DNA of 64,000 bases from Limimaricola variabilis (GTDB taxonomy: Bacteria > Pseudomonadota > Alphaproteobacteria > Rhodobacterales > Rhodobacteraceae): positions 1 through 64,000 of the forward strand of contig NZ_JACIBX010000013.1 of assembly GCF_014195545.1 (NCBI RefSeq), given 5' to 3'. The notes under the pieces are model-generated. The model worked only from the letters and a program-made list of their open reading frames with translations. It searched no databases and was not told the origin of the DNA. A program made the translations under genes and the position numbers. Below are positions 43,082-53,637 of this stretch, piece by piece (position 1 is the first letter of the stretch; every line of letters begins with the position of its first letter).

Positions 43082-44026
43082 ATGCGCCGACAGCCGAAGA
43101 GTGCCCGCATGCCCCGCCAGCCCGCCAACGAGGCACAGGCCGATGCGCCCTTTGCCCCGCTTTTCGAGTACGAGGCCGCCTCCGTTCTTCGCCCGCTCTC
43201 GGACTCGGGCGGCGTGCTCGCCGTGCTGACCGGCATCGAGGGCGGCTTCTATCGGCCATGCGGCGCGATGATGGGTTTCCCCGACGGTGCCGCGCCCGTC
43301 GGGCAACTGTCCTCGGGCTGCATCGAGGGCGACCTCGCGCTTCAGGCCGCCGAGGTTCACCGGAGCGGTCAGCCGAGGCGACTGCGCTACGGGAAGGGAT
43401 CGCCCTTCATCGACATCCGGCTGCCCTGCGGCAGCGGCATCGACATCTCCCTCGTTCCGGTCGCGCCGGGCCCGATGCTCGACAGGCCGCTGGCCGATCT
43501 CGCGGATCGCCGTGAAACCCGGCTGCAGGTCGAGGGGCTCCCCGCGCTGACGCTGCGCCCCGATCCTAGGATGCTGGTGCTGGGGGAAGGGGGCGAGGCC
43601 GACACTTTCTCGCGGATCGCCCGCGCCGCCGGTTACCCGGTGCGCCGGGCCGCGCGCATCGACCCCGACGCAATCGACCGTTTCACCGCCGTCGTCCTGT
43701 TCTTTCATGATCATGACCACGAAGCGGAGCTACTTTCAGTGGCGCTCGACAGCCCGGCTTTCTGGGTCGGGGCGCAGGGCAGTGCGCGCGCGCAGTCACG
43801 CCGTCGCGCGGCGCTGGCCGAGGCGGGCTTCGGCGCCTCGGCGCTCGACCGGCTGCGCGGCCCGATCGGCCTCATCCCCGGCGCCCGCGACCCGCGAGTG
43901 CTCGCGGTCTCGGTGCTGGCCGAGATCGTCGAGGCCGCAAGCTGCATCCCCACCGATCCCGACCCCGCGCCACGCCGCGAGGCATATCACGACCCCATCC
44001 CCAGCCGATCGCCCGCCTGGCGATGA
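43082..44026 (+). CDS. XdhC-family molybdoenzyme maturation protein
   Basis: A 314-residue product with ATG 43082 chosen; ATG 43109 is possible and the frame is open further upstream. The family Cys sits in GQLSSGCIEGDL, and LPCGSGIDI follows. The C-terminal Rossmann-like half has VLGEGGEADTFSRIARAAG. XdhC-like proteins insert sulfurated molybdenum cofactor into xanthine-dehydrogenase-type enzymes. It is first gene of the adjoining yagTSR-like operon, consistent with dedicated maturation (PaoD role). Confidence 0.85.
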   Translation: MRRQPKSARMPRQPANEAQADAPFAPLFEYEAASVLRPLSDSGGVLAVLTGIEGGFYRPCGAMMGFPDGAAPVGQLSSGCIEGDLALQAAEVHRSGQPRRLRYGKGSPFIDIRLPCGSGIDISLVPVAPGPMLDRPLADLADRRETRLQVEGLPALTLRPDPRMLVLGEGGEADTFSRIARAAGYPVRRAARIDPDAIDRFTAVVLFFHDHDHEAELLSVALDSPAFWVGAQGSARAQSRRRAALAEAGFGASALDRLRGPIGLIPGARDPRVLAVSVLAEIVEAASCIPTDPDPAPRREAYHDPIPSRSPAWR

Positions 44027-44048
44027 GCCATTCCCGAGGAGCCCCCGC

Positions 44049-44555
44049 ATGCAGACGTCACTGACCATAAACGGCACGGCGCGAGAGCTGGATCTCGACC
44101 CGCGCACCAGCCTGCTCGACGCGCTGCGCCATCATCTCGGCCTGACCGGTACGAAGAAGGGCTGCGATCACGGCCAATGCGGCGCCTGCACCGCGCTGGT
44201 AAACGGACGGCGTGTGAACGCCTGCCTGTCGCTCCTGTGCATGCATGATGGCGACGAGGTGACCACCATCGAGGGGCTGGGCCAGCCCGGTGCTCTCAGC
44301 CCTATGCAGCAGGCCTTCGTCGAGAAGGACGGTTTTCAATGCGGCTACTGCACGCCGGGCCAGATCTGCTCGGCCACCGCGATGCTCGAAGAGATCGCGC
44401 AGGGCTGGCCGAGCCATGTCACCGAGGATCTGGAGGCGCAGCCCGAACTGACCATCGAGGAGATCTCCGAGCGGATGAGCGGCAATCTCTGCCGCTGCTC
44501 GGCCTATCCCAACATCGTGGACGCGATCCGCAAGGCGGCGGGAGAGACGGCATGA
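44049..44555 (+). CDS. Aldehyde oxidoreductase, 2Fe-2S subunit (YagT/PaoA type)
   Basis: A 168-residue product. The plant-ferredoxin cluster cysteines are in [14 protein letters not shown] plus ACL. The second cluster is in CGYCTPGQI and GNLCRCSAY. The start ATG 44049 follows GAGGAG. Small subunit of a three-subunit molybdenum hydroxylase, it relays electrons between the molybdenum centre and FAD. No Tat signal is visible at this N-terminus, in contrast to E. coli PaoA. Confidence 0.92.
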   Translation: MQTSLTINGTARELDLDPRTSLLDALRHHLGLTGTKKGCDHGQCGACTALVNGRRVNACLSLLCMHDGDEVTTIEGLGQPGALSPMQQAFVEKDGFQCGYCTPGQICSATAMLEEIAQGWPSHVTEDLEAQPELTIEEISERMSGNLCRCSAYPNIVDAIRKAAGETA

Positions 44556-45538
44556 GACCCTTCGACTACCATCGCGGCACCGGCATCGAAGACGCGACCC
44601 GCGCTGCTGCGCAGGGCAGCTTCATCGCCGGGGGCACCAACCTCATCGACCTGATGAAGCTCGAGGTGATGGCGCCCGAACGCCTGGTCGACATCAACCG
44701 GATCGAGGAACTTCGCGGCATCGAGGCCACCGACGGGGGCGGGCTGCGCATCGGGGCGCTGGTCTCCAACACCGATCTCGCCAACGATCCGCGCGTGCGC
44801 CGCCACTGGCCGGTGCTGAGCCGGGCGCTGCTGTCCGGCGCGACCCAACAGCTCCGCAACAAGGCCACCACCGGCGGCAACCTGCTGCAGCGCACCCGTT
44901 GCCTGTATTTCTACGACCGTGCCATGCCTTGCAACAAGCGTGCGCCCGGGACGGGCTGCGGCGCGATGGAAGGGGTCAACCGCATCCTCGCCGTGCTCGG
45001 CACTTCCGAGCATTGCATCGCCACCCATCCCAGCGACATGGCGGTGGCGATGATGGCGCTGGGTGCCGAGGTCGAGATCGTCCGCGCCAGCGGCGCGACG
45101 GAGCGCCTGCCGCTCGACGACCTCTATTTGCTGCCCGGCGATACGCCCGAGCGCGAAACCGTGCTGGCACCCGGCGACCTGATCGCGGCCGTCATTCTGC
45201 CCGCCCCGGTCGAGGGGCGGCAGGCCTATCGCAAGGTGCGCGACCGCGCCTCCTACGCCTTCGCGCTGGTCTCGGTCGCTGCGGTGGTCGCGGTCGAGGA
45301 GGGGCGGATCAGCCGCGCCGATCTGGCGTTCGGAGGTCTCGCGCCCAAGCCGTGGCGCAACCGGGATGTCGAGGCCGCGCTGGTCGGACAGTCCCCGTCC
45401 GAGGCGCTGTTCGACCGCGCCGCCGACATCCTGCTCGAGGATGCGCGGGGTCATGGCGACAACGAGTTCAAGATCCCGCTGGCGCGCCGCGTGCTCAAGG
45501 CGGTGCTGGCAGACCTCACGACAGGAGCCGCGGCATGA
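44552..45538 (+). CDS. Aldehyde oxidoreductase, FAD subunit (YagS/PaoB type)
   Basis: A 328-residue product. FAD-binding loop [12 protein letters not shown] and [12 protein letters not shown]. The insert [17 protein letters not shown] followed by GTGCGAMEG and SEHC provides four cysteines, the extra 4Fe-4S site known in PaoB. It overlaps both neighbours by 4 bp, indicating coupled synthesis of the complex. Confidence 0.92.
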   Translation: MRPFDYHRGTGIEDATRAAAQGSFIAGGTNLIDLMKLEVMAPERLVDINRIEELRGIEATDGGGLRIGALVSNTDLANDPRVRRHWPVLSRALLSGATQQLRNKATTGGNLLQRTRCLYFYDRAMPCNKRAPGTGCGAMEGVNRILAVLGTSEHCIATHPSDMAVAMMALGAEVEIVRASGATERLPLDDLYLLPGDTPERETVLAPGDLIAAVILPAPVEGRQAYRKVRDRASYAFALVSVAAVVAVEEGRISRADLAFGGLAPKPWRNRDVEAALVGQSPSEALFDRAADILLEDARGHGDNEFKIPLARRVLKAVLADLTTGAAA

Positions 45539-47724
45539 CTGAACAGCTCAAGATGGATGCTCCGGCCACCGACCGGCGGCTCGACGGGATGGCGCAGGGG
45601 CTGGTCGGCGCGCCTCTCGACCGGCCGGAGGGTCCGCTCAAGGTGACGGGCACCGCCACCTATGCAGATGAATATCGGATCGAAAACCTCGCGCACGGGA
45701 TGCTGGTGCGCGCGCCGGGCAACAGCGGCCGTGTGCGCCTCGCCAACCGTGAGGCGGTGGCGGCGATGCCCGGCGTGCTGGCGGTGATCCACGACCCGCG
45801 CCTCCTGCGCAACCCGGCGCAGGGGACTGCCAACAAGGCGCCCGTGCAGGACCCGAACGAGGCGCATTACCTCGGCCAGCCGGTAGCGCTGGTGGTGGCC
45901 GAAAGCTTCGAGCAGGCCCGCCATGCCGCCCAGTCGCTCGAGATCGCGCTGGAGGGCGGCGCGCCGCGCCCCGTCGATCCCGAGACGGCGGCCTACGAGC
46001 CGCAGCCCGCCAAGGGCGTCGATCAGGGCGATCTCGACGATGCCATGGCCAAGGCCACGCACAGCATCGACGTCACCTACCGCACACCCTCGCATTCCAG
46101 CGCGCCGATGGAGCCGCATGCCTCGATCGCCCAATGGGAGGGCGAGGATCTGACCCTGCGCGGCAGCTACCAGATGCTGAAATACAATCGCAACGAGCTT
46201 GCCGACGCGCTGGGCATCCATCCCGACCGGGTGCGCATCCTCGCGCCCTATGTCGGCGGCGGTTTTGGCTCCAAGCTTGGCCTTGCCCCCGAGGCAGTGG
46301 CCGCGGCCATCGCCGCGAAGGAGACCGGTCGCCCCGTCTCGGTGGCGCTCACCCGGCCGCAGGTCTTCGAGACGACGATGCGCCGCTCCGAGACGCGGCA
46401 GCGCGTCCGTCTCACCGTAGATCCCGAAGGGCGTCTGACCGGGATCGGGCAGGCGGCGCTGGTGTCGAACCTGCCCGGCGAAGTGTTCTCGGAGCCGGTG
46501 CTGCAGGCGACGCATTTCCTCTATGCCGGCGAAAACCGCCGCCTGTCACTCGACCTCGCGCGGGTCCACCGGCTCTGCGCCGGGTCGGTGCGCGCGCCGG
46601 GCGAAGCGGTGGGCATCACCGTGCTCGAATGCGCGATGGACGAGTTGGCCGAGGCGGCGGGCATCGACCCGGTCGAGCTGCGCCGCCGCAACATCCCCGA
46701 GAAGGATCCCGAGTCGGGCAAGGAGTTCTCCTCGCGCCGCTTCCGCGAGGCGCTTGATAGCGGGGCGGAGGCCTTCGGCTGGAAGGACCGGCCGGCGACG
46801 CGTAGCCGCCGCGAGGGCGAATGGTGGATCGGCTACGGCATGGCCTCGGCAGCGCGGATCAACGTGCTCAAGGAATCGCGCGCCCGCGTCACGCTGGCCC
46901 CGGACGGCACCGCCCGGGTCGAAACCGACATGACCGATATCGGCACCGGCACCTATGCCATTCTCGGCCAGATCGCGGGCGAGATGCTCGGCCTGCCGCG
47001 CGAGAGCGTCGAAGTGGTGCTTGGCGACACCGACCTGCCGGCCGCCGCAGGGTCGGGCGGATCATGGGGTGCGTCGTCGAGCGGCACGTCGGTCTATGTC
47101 GCCTGTCAGGCGATCCGCGCCCAGTTAGCGCAGCGGCTCGGCGTTGCCGAGACGGATCTGACGCTCAGGGACGGGCAGGCCGTGTTCGACAACCGCACCG
47201 AAAGCCTCGCTGCCATCCTGAACGGCGACGAGATCGTCAAGGAAGGTCACGTGCTGCCCGGCGAGACCTCCAAGGCGGTGCGGCAGGCGACCTTCGGCGC
47301 CTATTTCGTCGAGGTGGCGGTGAACGGCGTGACCGGTGAGACGCGGGTGCGGCGGATGCATGGCAGCTTCGCCGCCGGTCGCATCCTCAACGCCAAGACC
47401 GCACGTTCGCAATGCCTGGGCGGAATGATCTTCGGCATCGGCATGGCGCTCACCGAGGAAATGGCCTTCGACGACCGCGACGGCCATCTCGCGAACCACA
47501 ATCTCGCCGAATACCACATCCCGGTGAACGCCGATGTGCCGCAGATCACCGTCGAACTTCTGGAGGAGCGCGACGACTGGGCCAGCCCGCTGCAGGCCAA
47601 GGGCATCGGCGAGCTGGGCATCTGCGGTGCCGCGGGTGCGATCGTCAACGCGATCTACAACGCCACCGGGGTGCGGGTCCGCGACTTCCCGGCCACGCTC
47701 GACAAGGTGCTGGCCGGGCTCTGA
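45535..47724 (+). CDS. Aldehyde oxidoreductase, molybdenum-binding subunit (YagR/PaoC type)
   Basis: A 729-residue product. Molybdopterin-binding motif [12 protein letters not shown]. The late catalytic-Glu motif [11 protein letters not shown] puts the general base at E693, close to the corresponding Glu in E. coli PaoC. It oxidises aldehydes to acids, probably detoxifying aromatic or aliphatic aldehydes. The cytidylyltransferase gene (47729, convergent) suggests the MCD form of the cofactor. Confidence 0.93.
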   Translation: MTEQLKMDAPATDRRLDGMAQGLVGAPLDRPEGPLKVTGTATYADEYRIENLAHGMLVRAPGNSGRVRLANREAVAAMPGVLAVIHDPRLLRNPAQGTANKAPVQDPNEAHYLGQPVALVVAESFEQARHAAQSLEIALEGGAPRPVDPETAAYEPQPAKGVDQGDLDDAMAKATHSIDVTYRTPSHSSAPMEPHASIAQWEGEDLTLRGSYQMLKYNRNELADALGIHPDRVRILAPYVGGGFGSKLGLAPEAVAAAIAAKETGRPVSVALTRPQVFETTMRRSETRQRVRLTVDPEGRLTGIGQAALVSNLPGEVFSEPVLQATHFLYAGENRRLSLDLARVHRLCAGSVRAPGEAVGITVLECAMDELAEAAGIDPVELRRRNIPEKDPESGKEFSSRRFREALDSGAEAFGWKDRPATRSRREGEWWIGYGMASAARINVLKESRARVTLAPDGTARVETDMTDIGTGTYAILGQIAGEMLGLPRESVEVVLGDTDLPAAAGSGGSWGASSSGTSVYVACQAIRAQLAQRLGVAETDLTLRDGQAVFDNRTESLAAILNGDEIVKEGHVLPGETSKAVRQATFGAYFVEVAVNGVTGETRVRRMHGSFAAGRILNAKTARSQCLGGMIFGIGMALTEEMAFDDRDGHLANHNLAEYHIPVNADVPQITVELLEERDDWASPLQAKGIGELGICGAAGAIVNAIYNATGVRVRDFPATLDKVLAGL

Positions 47725-47728
47725 GCGT

Positions 47729-48295
47729 TCAGCCCGCCTCGGCGGCACGCAGTGCCTCTGGCGTGTCGATGTCGCGCAGCCGATCAGCGGGGGAGGGACA
47801 GAGCCGCACCGTGCCCGGGGGGCGGCCGCGCAACAGGCTGGCCGCCCCCCGGTCGCCCGCAAGCAACATAAGGTCGGCCAGCATGTCCGCCGGAAAACAG
47901 GCCGGCGGCATCATCCGCGTTCCGTCATGCGCCGCCGCCGGATGCGTAGAGTCGCAGGCCGCGATTACTGAGTGGAGCAGCTCTGTTCCAACCAAGGGCA
48001 TGTCGCCCAGCGCGATCAGCAGCTTGGTCGCGCCGAGCGTCCGGGCGCGCCGCACGCCCGCCCGCAGCGACGCCGCCTGGTCGCCCTCCGGATCGGGCGA
48101 CAGGTTCTCGAAGCCATCGAGCAGCGCCGCGACCTCGGCCGTGCGGCAGACCGCGAGCAGCCGGTCCGTTTCAGCCCGGCTCAGCGCCCCGGCGACATGT
48201 GTGACCAGCGGACGGCCCCGGAAGTCCGCTTGCAGCTTGTCCTGCGCGCCGAAGCGTCGCGATGCACCGGCGGCAAGCAGCAGCCCGACGATCAT
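47729..48295 (-). CDS. mocA: MocA-type molybdenum cofactor cytidylyltransferase
   Basis: A 188-residue nucleotidyltransferase. The N-terminal loop LLLAAGASRRFGAQDKL binds the NTP, and LLIALGDMPLVG provides the metal-binding Asp. It adds CMP to molybdopterin to make MCD, the cofactor form used by xanthine-oxidase-family enzymes. Convergent with the large subunit gene it would serve, 4 bp apart. The start 48295 is the first ATG that begins the family fold, MIVGLLLAAG. Confidence 0.85.
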   Translation of the reverse strand: MIVGLLLAAGASRRFGAQDKLQADFRGRPLVTHVAGALSRAETDRLLAVCRTAEVAALLDGFENLSPDPEGDQAASLRAGVRRARTLGATKLLIALGDMPLVGTELLHSVIAACDSTHPAAAHDGTRMMPPACFPADMLADLMLLAGDRGAASLLRGRPPGTVRLCPSPADRLRDIDTPEALRAAEAG

Positions 48296-48753
48296 TCTGC
48301 GTTCTCCCGTTGGTCTCCTCGGTCCAACCCGGATCGGCCTGAAAGGATGCAACGGGCAGCCGGTAACGGGCGCATTCCCTGCCTTGGAATGGGTAGAGAC
48401 TCCGCGCCTCCGCACGGCGCGAAACGGGTTTCCCCGGCATCGGCGGAACGCAGGCCGAGGGGCGCGAGTTCTACCGGGAGGCGAGCCTGGCCCGCTTCGT
48501 TCGACGGGGTGTCGCGGGCAGAATACGGTTATAAAACAACTGTTTAATTGCTTTCTGGGGCTATTAGCTTGCTCCTCCCGGCACAATCGCTAAGTTGCCC
48601 CCCCGAATGGCGGCAAGTGGTCGATATTCGTCCCCGGGGCCGGCGTGACGCCGCGTGCCCCCTGACGGGACAGGAGATCCCCGCCAGCATGGCATGGATC
48701 TGAACGACGGATCCGGCCGTGTCAGGCCAATGGACCAGCATGAGGAGAACGGA
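48296..48753. other. Regulatory region between mocA-like and betaine transporter genes
   Basis: About 450 bp with open frames but no gene-like product. It includes an AT-rich patch near 48,530-48,550 that probably holds the transporter promoter. Confidence 0.4.
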
Positions 48754-49719
48754 ATGAAGAAGAAGATACTCGGTGCGCTGTTCGCGACCATTGCCCTGCC
48801 GGGCGCCGCCGCTGCCGAATGCGGCGAGGTCTCGATCACCCAGATGAACTGGGCATCCTCCGAGATCGTCACCGCCGTCGCCAAGTTCCTGATGGAGCAG
48901 GGCTATGGCTGCGAAGTCGCGACCGTGCCCTCCGATACCGTGCCGGCCGTCACCTCGGTCGCCGAGAACGGCGAGCCGGACATCCTGACCGAGCTTTGGA
49001 CCAACTCCACCGGCGACGTCTACAAGGAGCTCAAGGAGGCCGGAAAGGTCGAGGAGCTGGGCCAGGTGCTCACCCCCGGCGGCGTCGAGGGCTGGTGGAT
49101 TCCGACCTACCTCGCCGAGGAGCATCCCGAGCTGACCACCATCGAAGGCGTGATGGCCAACCCCGAGCTGGTCGGCGGCCGCTTCAACAACTGCCCCGAC
49201 GGCTGGGGCTGCCGCGTCACCAACGACAACCTGATCCGCGCGCTCGATCTCGAGAGCTCGGGCCTCGAAGTGTTCAACCACGGCTCTGGCGAGACGCTGG
49301 CAACCTCGATGGCCTCCGCCGTGCAGAACGAAGAGCCCTGGTTCGGCTACTACTGGGGTCCGACCGTGCCGCTCGGCAAGTTCGACATGACCGAGGTGAA
49401 GATCGGCGAATACGACGCCGAAGCGCATGCCGCCAACGCCAACAAGGACACCGAAACCCCCGGTGTGAGCGCCTATCCGGCCGCCCCGGTTTATACCGTG
49501 GTGACCACTGATTTCCGCGAGCGCGAGCCGGAGATTGCCGAGCTGATGAGCAAGCTCTCCTTCGAGACCGAGACCATGAGCGCGCTTCTGGCCTGGGCCG
49601 ACGAGAACGGCGCCTCGAACGAGGAAGCGGCGGTCTACTTCCTCAAGAACAACCCAAACGTCTGGTCCGAGTGGCTCAACGACGAGGCCCGCGAGAAGCT
49701 CTCGGCGCTGCTCAAGTAA
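48754..49719 (+). CDS. Glycine-betaine/proline-type ABC binding protein (ProX family)
   Basis: A 321-residue product. The start ATG 48754 follows GGAG with 6 nt spacing; the signal peptide ends GAAAAEC. The OpuAC-like fold has aromatic-rich ligand motifs (QMNWASSEIV, TELWTNSTGDV, EGWWIPTYL, WFGYYWGP). Trp/Tyr cages of this kind bind quaternary amines. It precedes ProW- and ProV-type genes and probably takes up betaine or choline-related compounds. Confidence 0.9.
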   Translation: MKKKILGALFATIALPGAAAAECGEVSITQMNWASSEIVTAVAKFLMEQGYGCEVATVPSDTVPAVTSVAENGEPDILTELWTNSTGDVYKELKEAGKVEELGQVLTPGGVEGWWIPTYLAEEHPELTTIEGVMANPELVGGRFNNCPDGWGCRVTNDNLIRALDLESSGLEVFNHGSGETLATSMASAVQNEEPWFGYYWGPTVPLGKFDMTEVKIGEYDAEAHAANANKDTETPGVSAYPAAPVYTVVTTDFREREPEIAELMSKLSFETETMSALLAWADENGASNEEAAVYFLKNNPNVWSEWLNDEAREKLSALLK

Positions 49720-49744
49720 GACGGCGCCTTGTGCCCGATCGCTT

Positions 49745-49770
49745 CAAGGGGCGGCCCGCGCCGCCCCTTG
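49745..49770 (+). terminator. Perfect stem-loop after the betaine-binding-protein gene
   Basis: An 11-bp perfect stem (CAAGGGGCGGC and inverse) with a CCGC loop, followed by a T-rich stretch (TCATGTTCTTTG). A partial terminator is likely because the permease gene follows 52 bp later on the same strand. Confidence 0.65.
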
Positions 49771-49821
49771 TCATGTTCTTTGAAGCAATAACAAGGCGGT
49801 AACCGCCGGGAGAGAGCCTTA

Positions 49822-50853
49822 ATGGCGACCTATGATTTCGTGTTCGACGGGCTGGGCCTGCGCGAGTGGTGCGGCGGCGACGACGCCGGAGGCGGGCTGA
49901 TGTCGATGGACGCGCTCTTGAGCGAGACCAGCGGCGAAGCGACCGAGGTATCGGCTTGGGACACGCCCTTCCCATCGCTCGACGCGCTCAACGAGGCCTG
50001 CCCGGCCATGCCGCAATCGCGCGACCTGACCTCCGGGCTCGAGAACGGCTTTCTCGCCATCAAGGACGGGTTGCAGGTGGTGGTCGACCCGCTGACCCAG
50101 CCGCTGAGCTGGGCGCTGACCAACGCGCTGTGGCTGATGCAGGCGGTGCCGTGGTGGCTGATGATCCCGATCCTGATGATCGTCTCCTTCGCGGTGGGCC
50201 GTTCGCTCAAGCTGGCGGGGCTGGTCGGTCTCTCCTTCGCCTTCCTCGCTTTCATCGACTACTACGACTACACCATGCAGACGCTGGCGATCATCTTCGT
50301 CTGCGCCTTCATATGCGTGCTCTTCGGGGTGCCGATCGGCATCGCCATGGCCCGTAACGACAAGGTCCAGCGCGGCATGATCCCGGTGCTCGACATGCTT
50401 CAGACATTGCCGCCCTTCGTCTATCTGATCCCGCTCATCTTCCTGTTCTCGGTGACCGAACCCAAGCTCTACGGCATCGCGATCATCCTCTACGCCATCG
50501 TGCCGGTGGTGCGCCTGACCGATCTCGGCATCCGCATGGTCGACAAGGAAGTAATCGAGGCCGCCGACGCCTTCGGCATGACCGAGCGCCAGAAGCTGTT
50601 CGGCGTTCAGATCCCGCTGGCCCTGCCGAACATCATGGCCGGCGTGAACCAGACCATCATGATGAGCCTCGCCATGGTCGTCATCGCCTCGCTGGTCTCG
50701 GCGCCGGGTCTAGGTGTGCTGGTGCTGCGCGGTATCCGCAGCCTCGAACTGGGCGTGGGCCTCGTCTCCGGCTTCGGCATCGTGCTGCTGGCGATCATCC
50801 TCGACCGGGTGACCAAGGCGGCGCTGGCCCGCATCAACGCGTCGCAGCACTGA
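49822..50853 (+). CDS. Glycine-betaine-type ABC permease (ProW family)
   Basis: A 343-residue product with an extended acidic N-terminus of about 100 residues, as in ProW. Membrane helices run from about 110 onward, and the EAA-like docking loop is EVIEAADAFGMTERQKLFGV. It has GGGAGAG ahead of the start. It pairs with the ATPase gene 10 bp downstream. Confidence 0.92.
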   Translation: MATYDFVFDGLGLREWCGGDDAGGGLMSMDALLSETSGEATEVSAWDTPFPSLDALNEACPAMPQSRDLTSGLENGFLAIKDGLQVVVDPLTQPLSWALTNALWLMQAVPWWLMIPILMIVSFAVGRSLKLAGLVGLSFAFLAFIDYYDYTMQTLAIIFVCAFICVLFGVPIGIAMARNDKVQRGMIPVLDMLQTLPPFVYLIPLIFLFSVTEPKLYGIAIILYAIVPVVRLTDLGIRMVDKEVIEAADAFGMTERQKLFGVQIPLALPNIMAGVNQTIMMSLAMVVIASLVSAPGLGVLVLRGIRSLELGVGLVSGFGIVLLAIILDRVTKAALARINASQH

Positions 50854-50863
50854 GGAGACGGAC

Positions 50864-51919
50864 ATGACCGACGAGATCAAGATTTCGATCCGCAACCTCT
50901 ACAAGATCTTCGGCGACGCGCCTGAGAAGGCGCTTGCCCATGTCCATGCGGGGATGAGCAAGGCGGACCTGCTGGAGCAGGAAAACCACGTGCTGGGCCT
51001 CAACGACATCAACGTCGACATGCCCGCGGGCAAGACCACGGTGATCATGGGCCTGTCGGGCTCGGGCAAGTCGACGCTGATCCGCCATCTCAACCGGCTG
51101 ATCGAACCCACCGCGGGCGAGGTGCTGGTCGATGGCGACAACATCCTGACCTACAACGCCCGGCAGCTGCGCGACCTGCGCCAGCACCGCATGTCGATGG
51201 TGTTCCAGAAGTTCGCGCTGCTGCCGCATCGCACGGTTCTGGAAAACACCGGCCTTGCCCCCTCCATCGAGGGCAAGAAGACGCGCGCCTATGCCGACGA
51301 GGCCACCAAGTGGCTCGACCGGGTCGGGCTACAGGGCCTGGGCGACCAGTATCCCCACCAGCTCTCGGGCGGGATGCAGCAGCGTGTCGGGATCGCCCGG
51401 GCGCTGACCTCGAACTCGGACATCATGCTGATGGACGAGGCGTTCTCGGCGCTCGACCCGCTGATCCGGACCGACATGCAGGACCTGCTGATCGACCTGC
51501 AGGCCGAGTTGCACAAGACCATCGTCTTCATCACCCACGACCTCGACGAAGCGCTCAAGCTCGCCGATCACCTCGTGATCCTCAAGGATGGCTTCGTGGT
51601 GCAGCAGGGCGAGCCGCAGCACATCCTGCTGAACCCGGCGGATCCCTACATCGAGGACTTCGTCGGCGACATCAACCGCGCCCGGGTGCTGCGCACCCGA
51701 TCGGTGATGGAGAAGACCGAAGCGCCGGTCGAGGGGCTCGACGGCGAGGTCGACCACGACGACACGCTGGAATCGGTGATCTCGATGGCCGAGGGCGACA
51801 CCAACCGCCACTACCGCGTCATGCGCGACGGGCGGCAGGTCGGCGTGCTGCACATGCGTGATCTCGTCCGTGCCCTGGTGCCGTCCGAGCGCGGCACCGA
51901 CCGGGCGCTCGCCTCCTGA
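50864..51919 (+). CDS. Glycine-betaine-type ABC ATPase (ProV family)
   Basis: A 351-residue product. The N-terminus KISIRNLYKIFG continues to Walker A MGLSGSGKST, Q-loop VFQKFALLPH, signature LSGGMQQRVG, Walker B IMLMDEA and H-loop ITHDLDEAL. The C-terminal CBS-like region (about 275-351) is shorter than in E. coli ProV. It energises uptake, perhaps gated by ionic strength as in OpuA. Confidence 0.93.
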   Translation: MTDEIKISIRNLYKIFGDAPEKALAHVHAGMSKADLLEQENHVLGLNDINVDMPAGKTTVIMGLSGSGKSTLIRHLNRLIEPTAGEVLVDGDNILTYNARQLRDLRQHRMSMVFQKFALLPHRTVLENTGLAPSIEGKKTRAYADEATKWLDRVGLQGLGDQYPHQLSGGMQQRVGIARALTSNSDIMLMDEAFSALDPLIRTDMQDLLIDLQAELHKTIVFITHDLDEALKLADHLVILKDGFVVQQGEPQHILLNPADPYIEDFVGDINRARVLRTRSVMEKTEAPVEGLDGEVDHDDTLESVISMAEGDTNRHYRVMRDGRQVGVLHMRDLVRALVPSERGTDRALAS

Positions 51920-52185
51920 GGCACGCCACCCCGCGTCCCGGGTCACCGGGGCGCGGGCCGTCACACCTAGGCGCGAATTGCGGATGCCCCCAAGCTGCGG
52001 CACGGTTGACCCGGCCATGATGGGGCACTTGCAGTTTCCGGCAGGCGATACGCTTCACGGCCGCGCGCGCCCGCCCGAGATGCTTCCGGATCTGGGGAAG
52101 GTCGGGCAGGGGCCGCGTGTTGGACGGACCTCGGCACCTCCCGCGTGTGGTCGGGCGTCGCTACGAGTGAGCCGTCCCCAAAGAA

Positions 52186-52213
52186 AAACGCGCCGCCCGA
52201 AGGCGGCGCGTTT
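52186..52213 (-). terminator. Rho-independent terminator of the PQQ-dehydrogenase gene
   Basis: The 12-bp perfect stem AAACGCGCCGCC/GGCGGCGCGTTT has a 4-nt loop. On the minus strand it runs into a T-tract (GTTTTTCTTT). Confidence 0.85.
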
Positions 52214-52218
52214 CCCCG

Positions 52219-53508
52219 TTACTGGGGGGTGAGCTTGTGGATCATGCCCTCGTCGACAGCCGCATAGAGGCTGCCATCGGGGCCCATCACCACCGAGCGG
52301 AACCGCCCGGCATCCATCGGCAGGGTCATCTCGGTCACGTCCGTCACGGCGAGATCATCGTCGAGCTGGATGACGTCGATGCGCTGGCCGATCGGCGTGC
52401 CGCCGAAGCCGATGCCCATGATGCCGACCACCAGCGCGCCGTCCCAGTCGCCCCACTGCTCGCCGGTCAGGAAGGCGGCCGAGGAGGTGCCCTGCGACCA
52501 GCCGTTGTTGTCCCAGATCGGGGGCATGGCGTCGGGATAGGTCTCGAAGTCGGTCATCGGCATGAAGGCCGCCCGCTCGTAGCGGTTCATCCCCTCCATC
52601 TGGTTCGGGGAATAGCCGCAATAGTCATCCGGGCAGTCGTCGCGACCGGCCATGTTGGGGCGCGGGTCCCAGCCGGCATTGCCGCCGTTCTGGAGCACCG
52701 TGATCTCGTCCGAGTGCCAGGGGCCATGCTCGGCGACGATCGGGGTGTTGGTGCCCGGGTGGAAGGCGATGCCCTGCACATTGCGGTGGCCATAGGTGTA
52801 GGTGCGGTCGTCGAAACCCTCGGGCGGGTTGTTGTCGGGCGCGGCGTTGCCGTCGGTATCGATGCGCAGCACCTTGCTGCCCATCAGCGTCGGGCTCTGC
52901 GGGATCTCCTCGTTATGGTTGTCGCCGGTGGTCAGGTAGAGGAAGCCATCGCCGGGGTTGAAGCGCACCCGGCCGCCGTTATGCGCGCCCGGCCCGCCGA
53001 AGGGGTGGTCGCTCGCCTCCATCTTGTAAGGCACGTCGTCGACGATGTCGGTGCGATCCGCCACGGCGGTGAAGTCCTCGTTCACGGTGAGCCGCATCAG
53101 CCGGTTGGTATGCGGGTCCGACATGTTCGAGGCCGAGTAGACATAGATGCGGCGGTTCTGGTCGAACTCCGGATCGATCGCCACGCCGTTCATGCCGGCC
53201 TGCCCCTCGCAGAACAGGTCGTCGAAGGTCTCGGGATACCCCTCGACCCCGCCCATGCCGAGCAAGGGATTGACGGTGCCGTCGGACATGCGAACCGAGA
53301 GGCCCTTGCATTTTTCGGTAAAGAACATCGTGCCGTCATCGAGGAAGGCCATGTCCCACGGGTTCTCCAGCCCCTCGAGCACCACCTCGTGCTGCAGGCT
53401 CGAGGTATTGGTCCCGGTCTGCGCGACGGCCGTCGTGCCGAAGACCAGAGCGCCAGCGATAACCGGGATGAGCCCGGGCATCGCGGTTCTGCTTTTCAAT
53501 AGGGTCAT
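52219..53508 (-). CDS. PQQ-dependent sugar dehydrogenase (soluble beta-propeller, Gdh/YliI-like)
   Basis: A 429-residue product with signal peptide ending TTAVAQTG. The propeller starts LENPWDMAFLDDGTMFFTEK. The catalytic His region GGPGAHNGGRVRF and RNVQGIAFHPG are typical of soluble aldose dehydrogenases. It oxidises an aldose or related sugar in the periplasm and passes electrons to an acceptor. The neighbouring cytochrome c at 53638 is the likely acceptor. The ribosome site is GGGAGGAG. Confidence 0.88.
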   Translation of the reverse strand: MTLLKSRTAMPGLIPVIAGALVFGTTAVAQTGTNTSSLQHEVVLEGLENPWDMAFLDDGTMFFTEKCKGLSVRMSDGTVNPLLGMGGVEGYPETFDDLFCEGQAGMNGVAIDPEFDQNRRIYVYSASNMSDPHTNRLMRLTVNEDFTAVADRTDIVDDVPYKMEASDHPFGGPGAHNGGRVRFNPGDGFLYLTTGDNHNEEIPQSPTLMGSKVLRIDTDGNAAPDNNPPEGFDDRTYTYGHRNVQGIAFHPGTNTPIVAEHGPWHSDEITVLQNGGNAGWDPRPNMAGRDDCPDDYCGYSPNQMEGMNRYERAAFMPMTDFETYPDAMPPIWDNNGWSQGTSSAAFLTGEQWGDWDGALVVGIMGIGFGGTPIGQRIDVIQLDDDLAVTDVTEMTLPMDAGRFRSVVMGPDGSLYAAVDEGMIHKLTPQ

Positions 53509-53637
53509 CTCTTCTCCTCCCTGAGATTTCCGACAGGTCTTCGCCTGATCGGCAGTTATGAAACTAGGTCGATCCGGCGGGCGCGCCGCGAAAAACGGCG
53601 TAGCGCCCGCGTGTTGCCCCGCGATCGGGGCGCGCGA

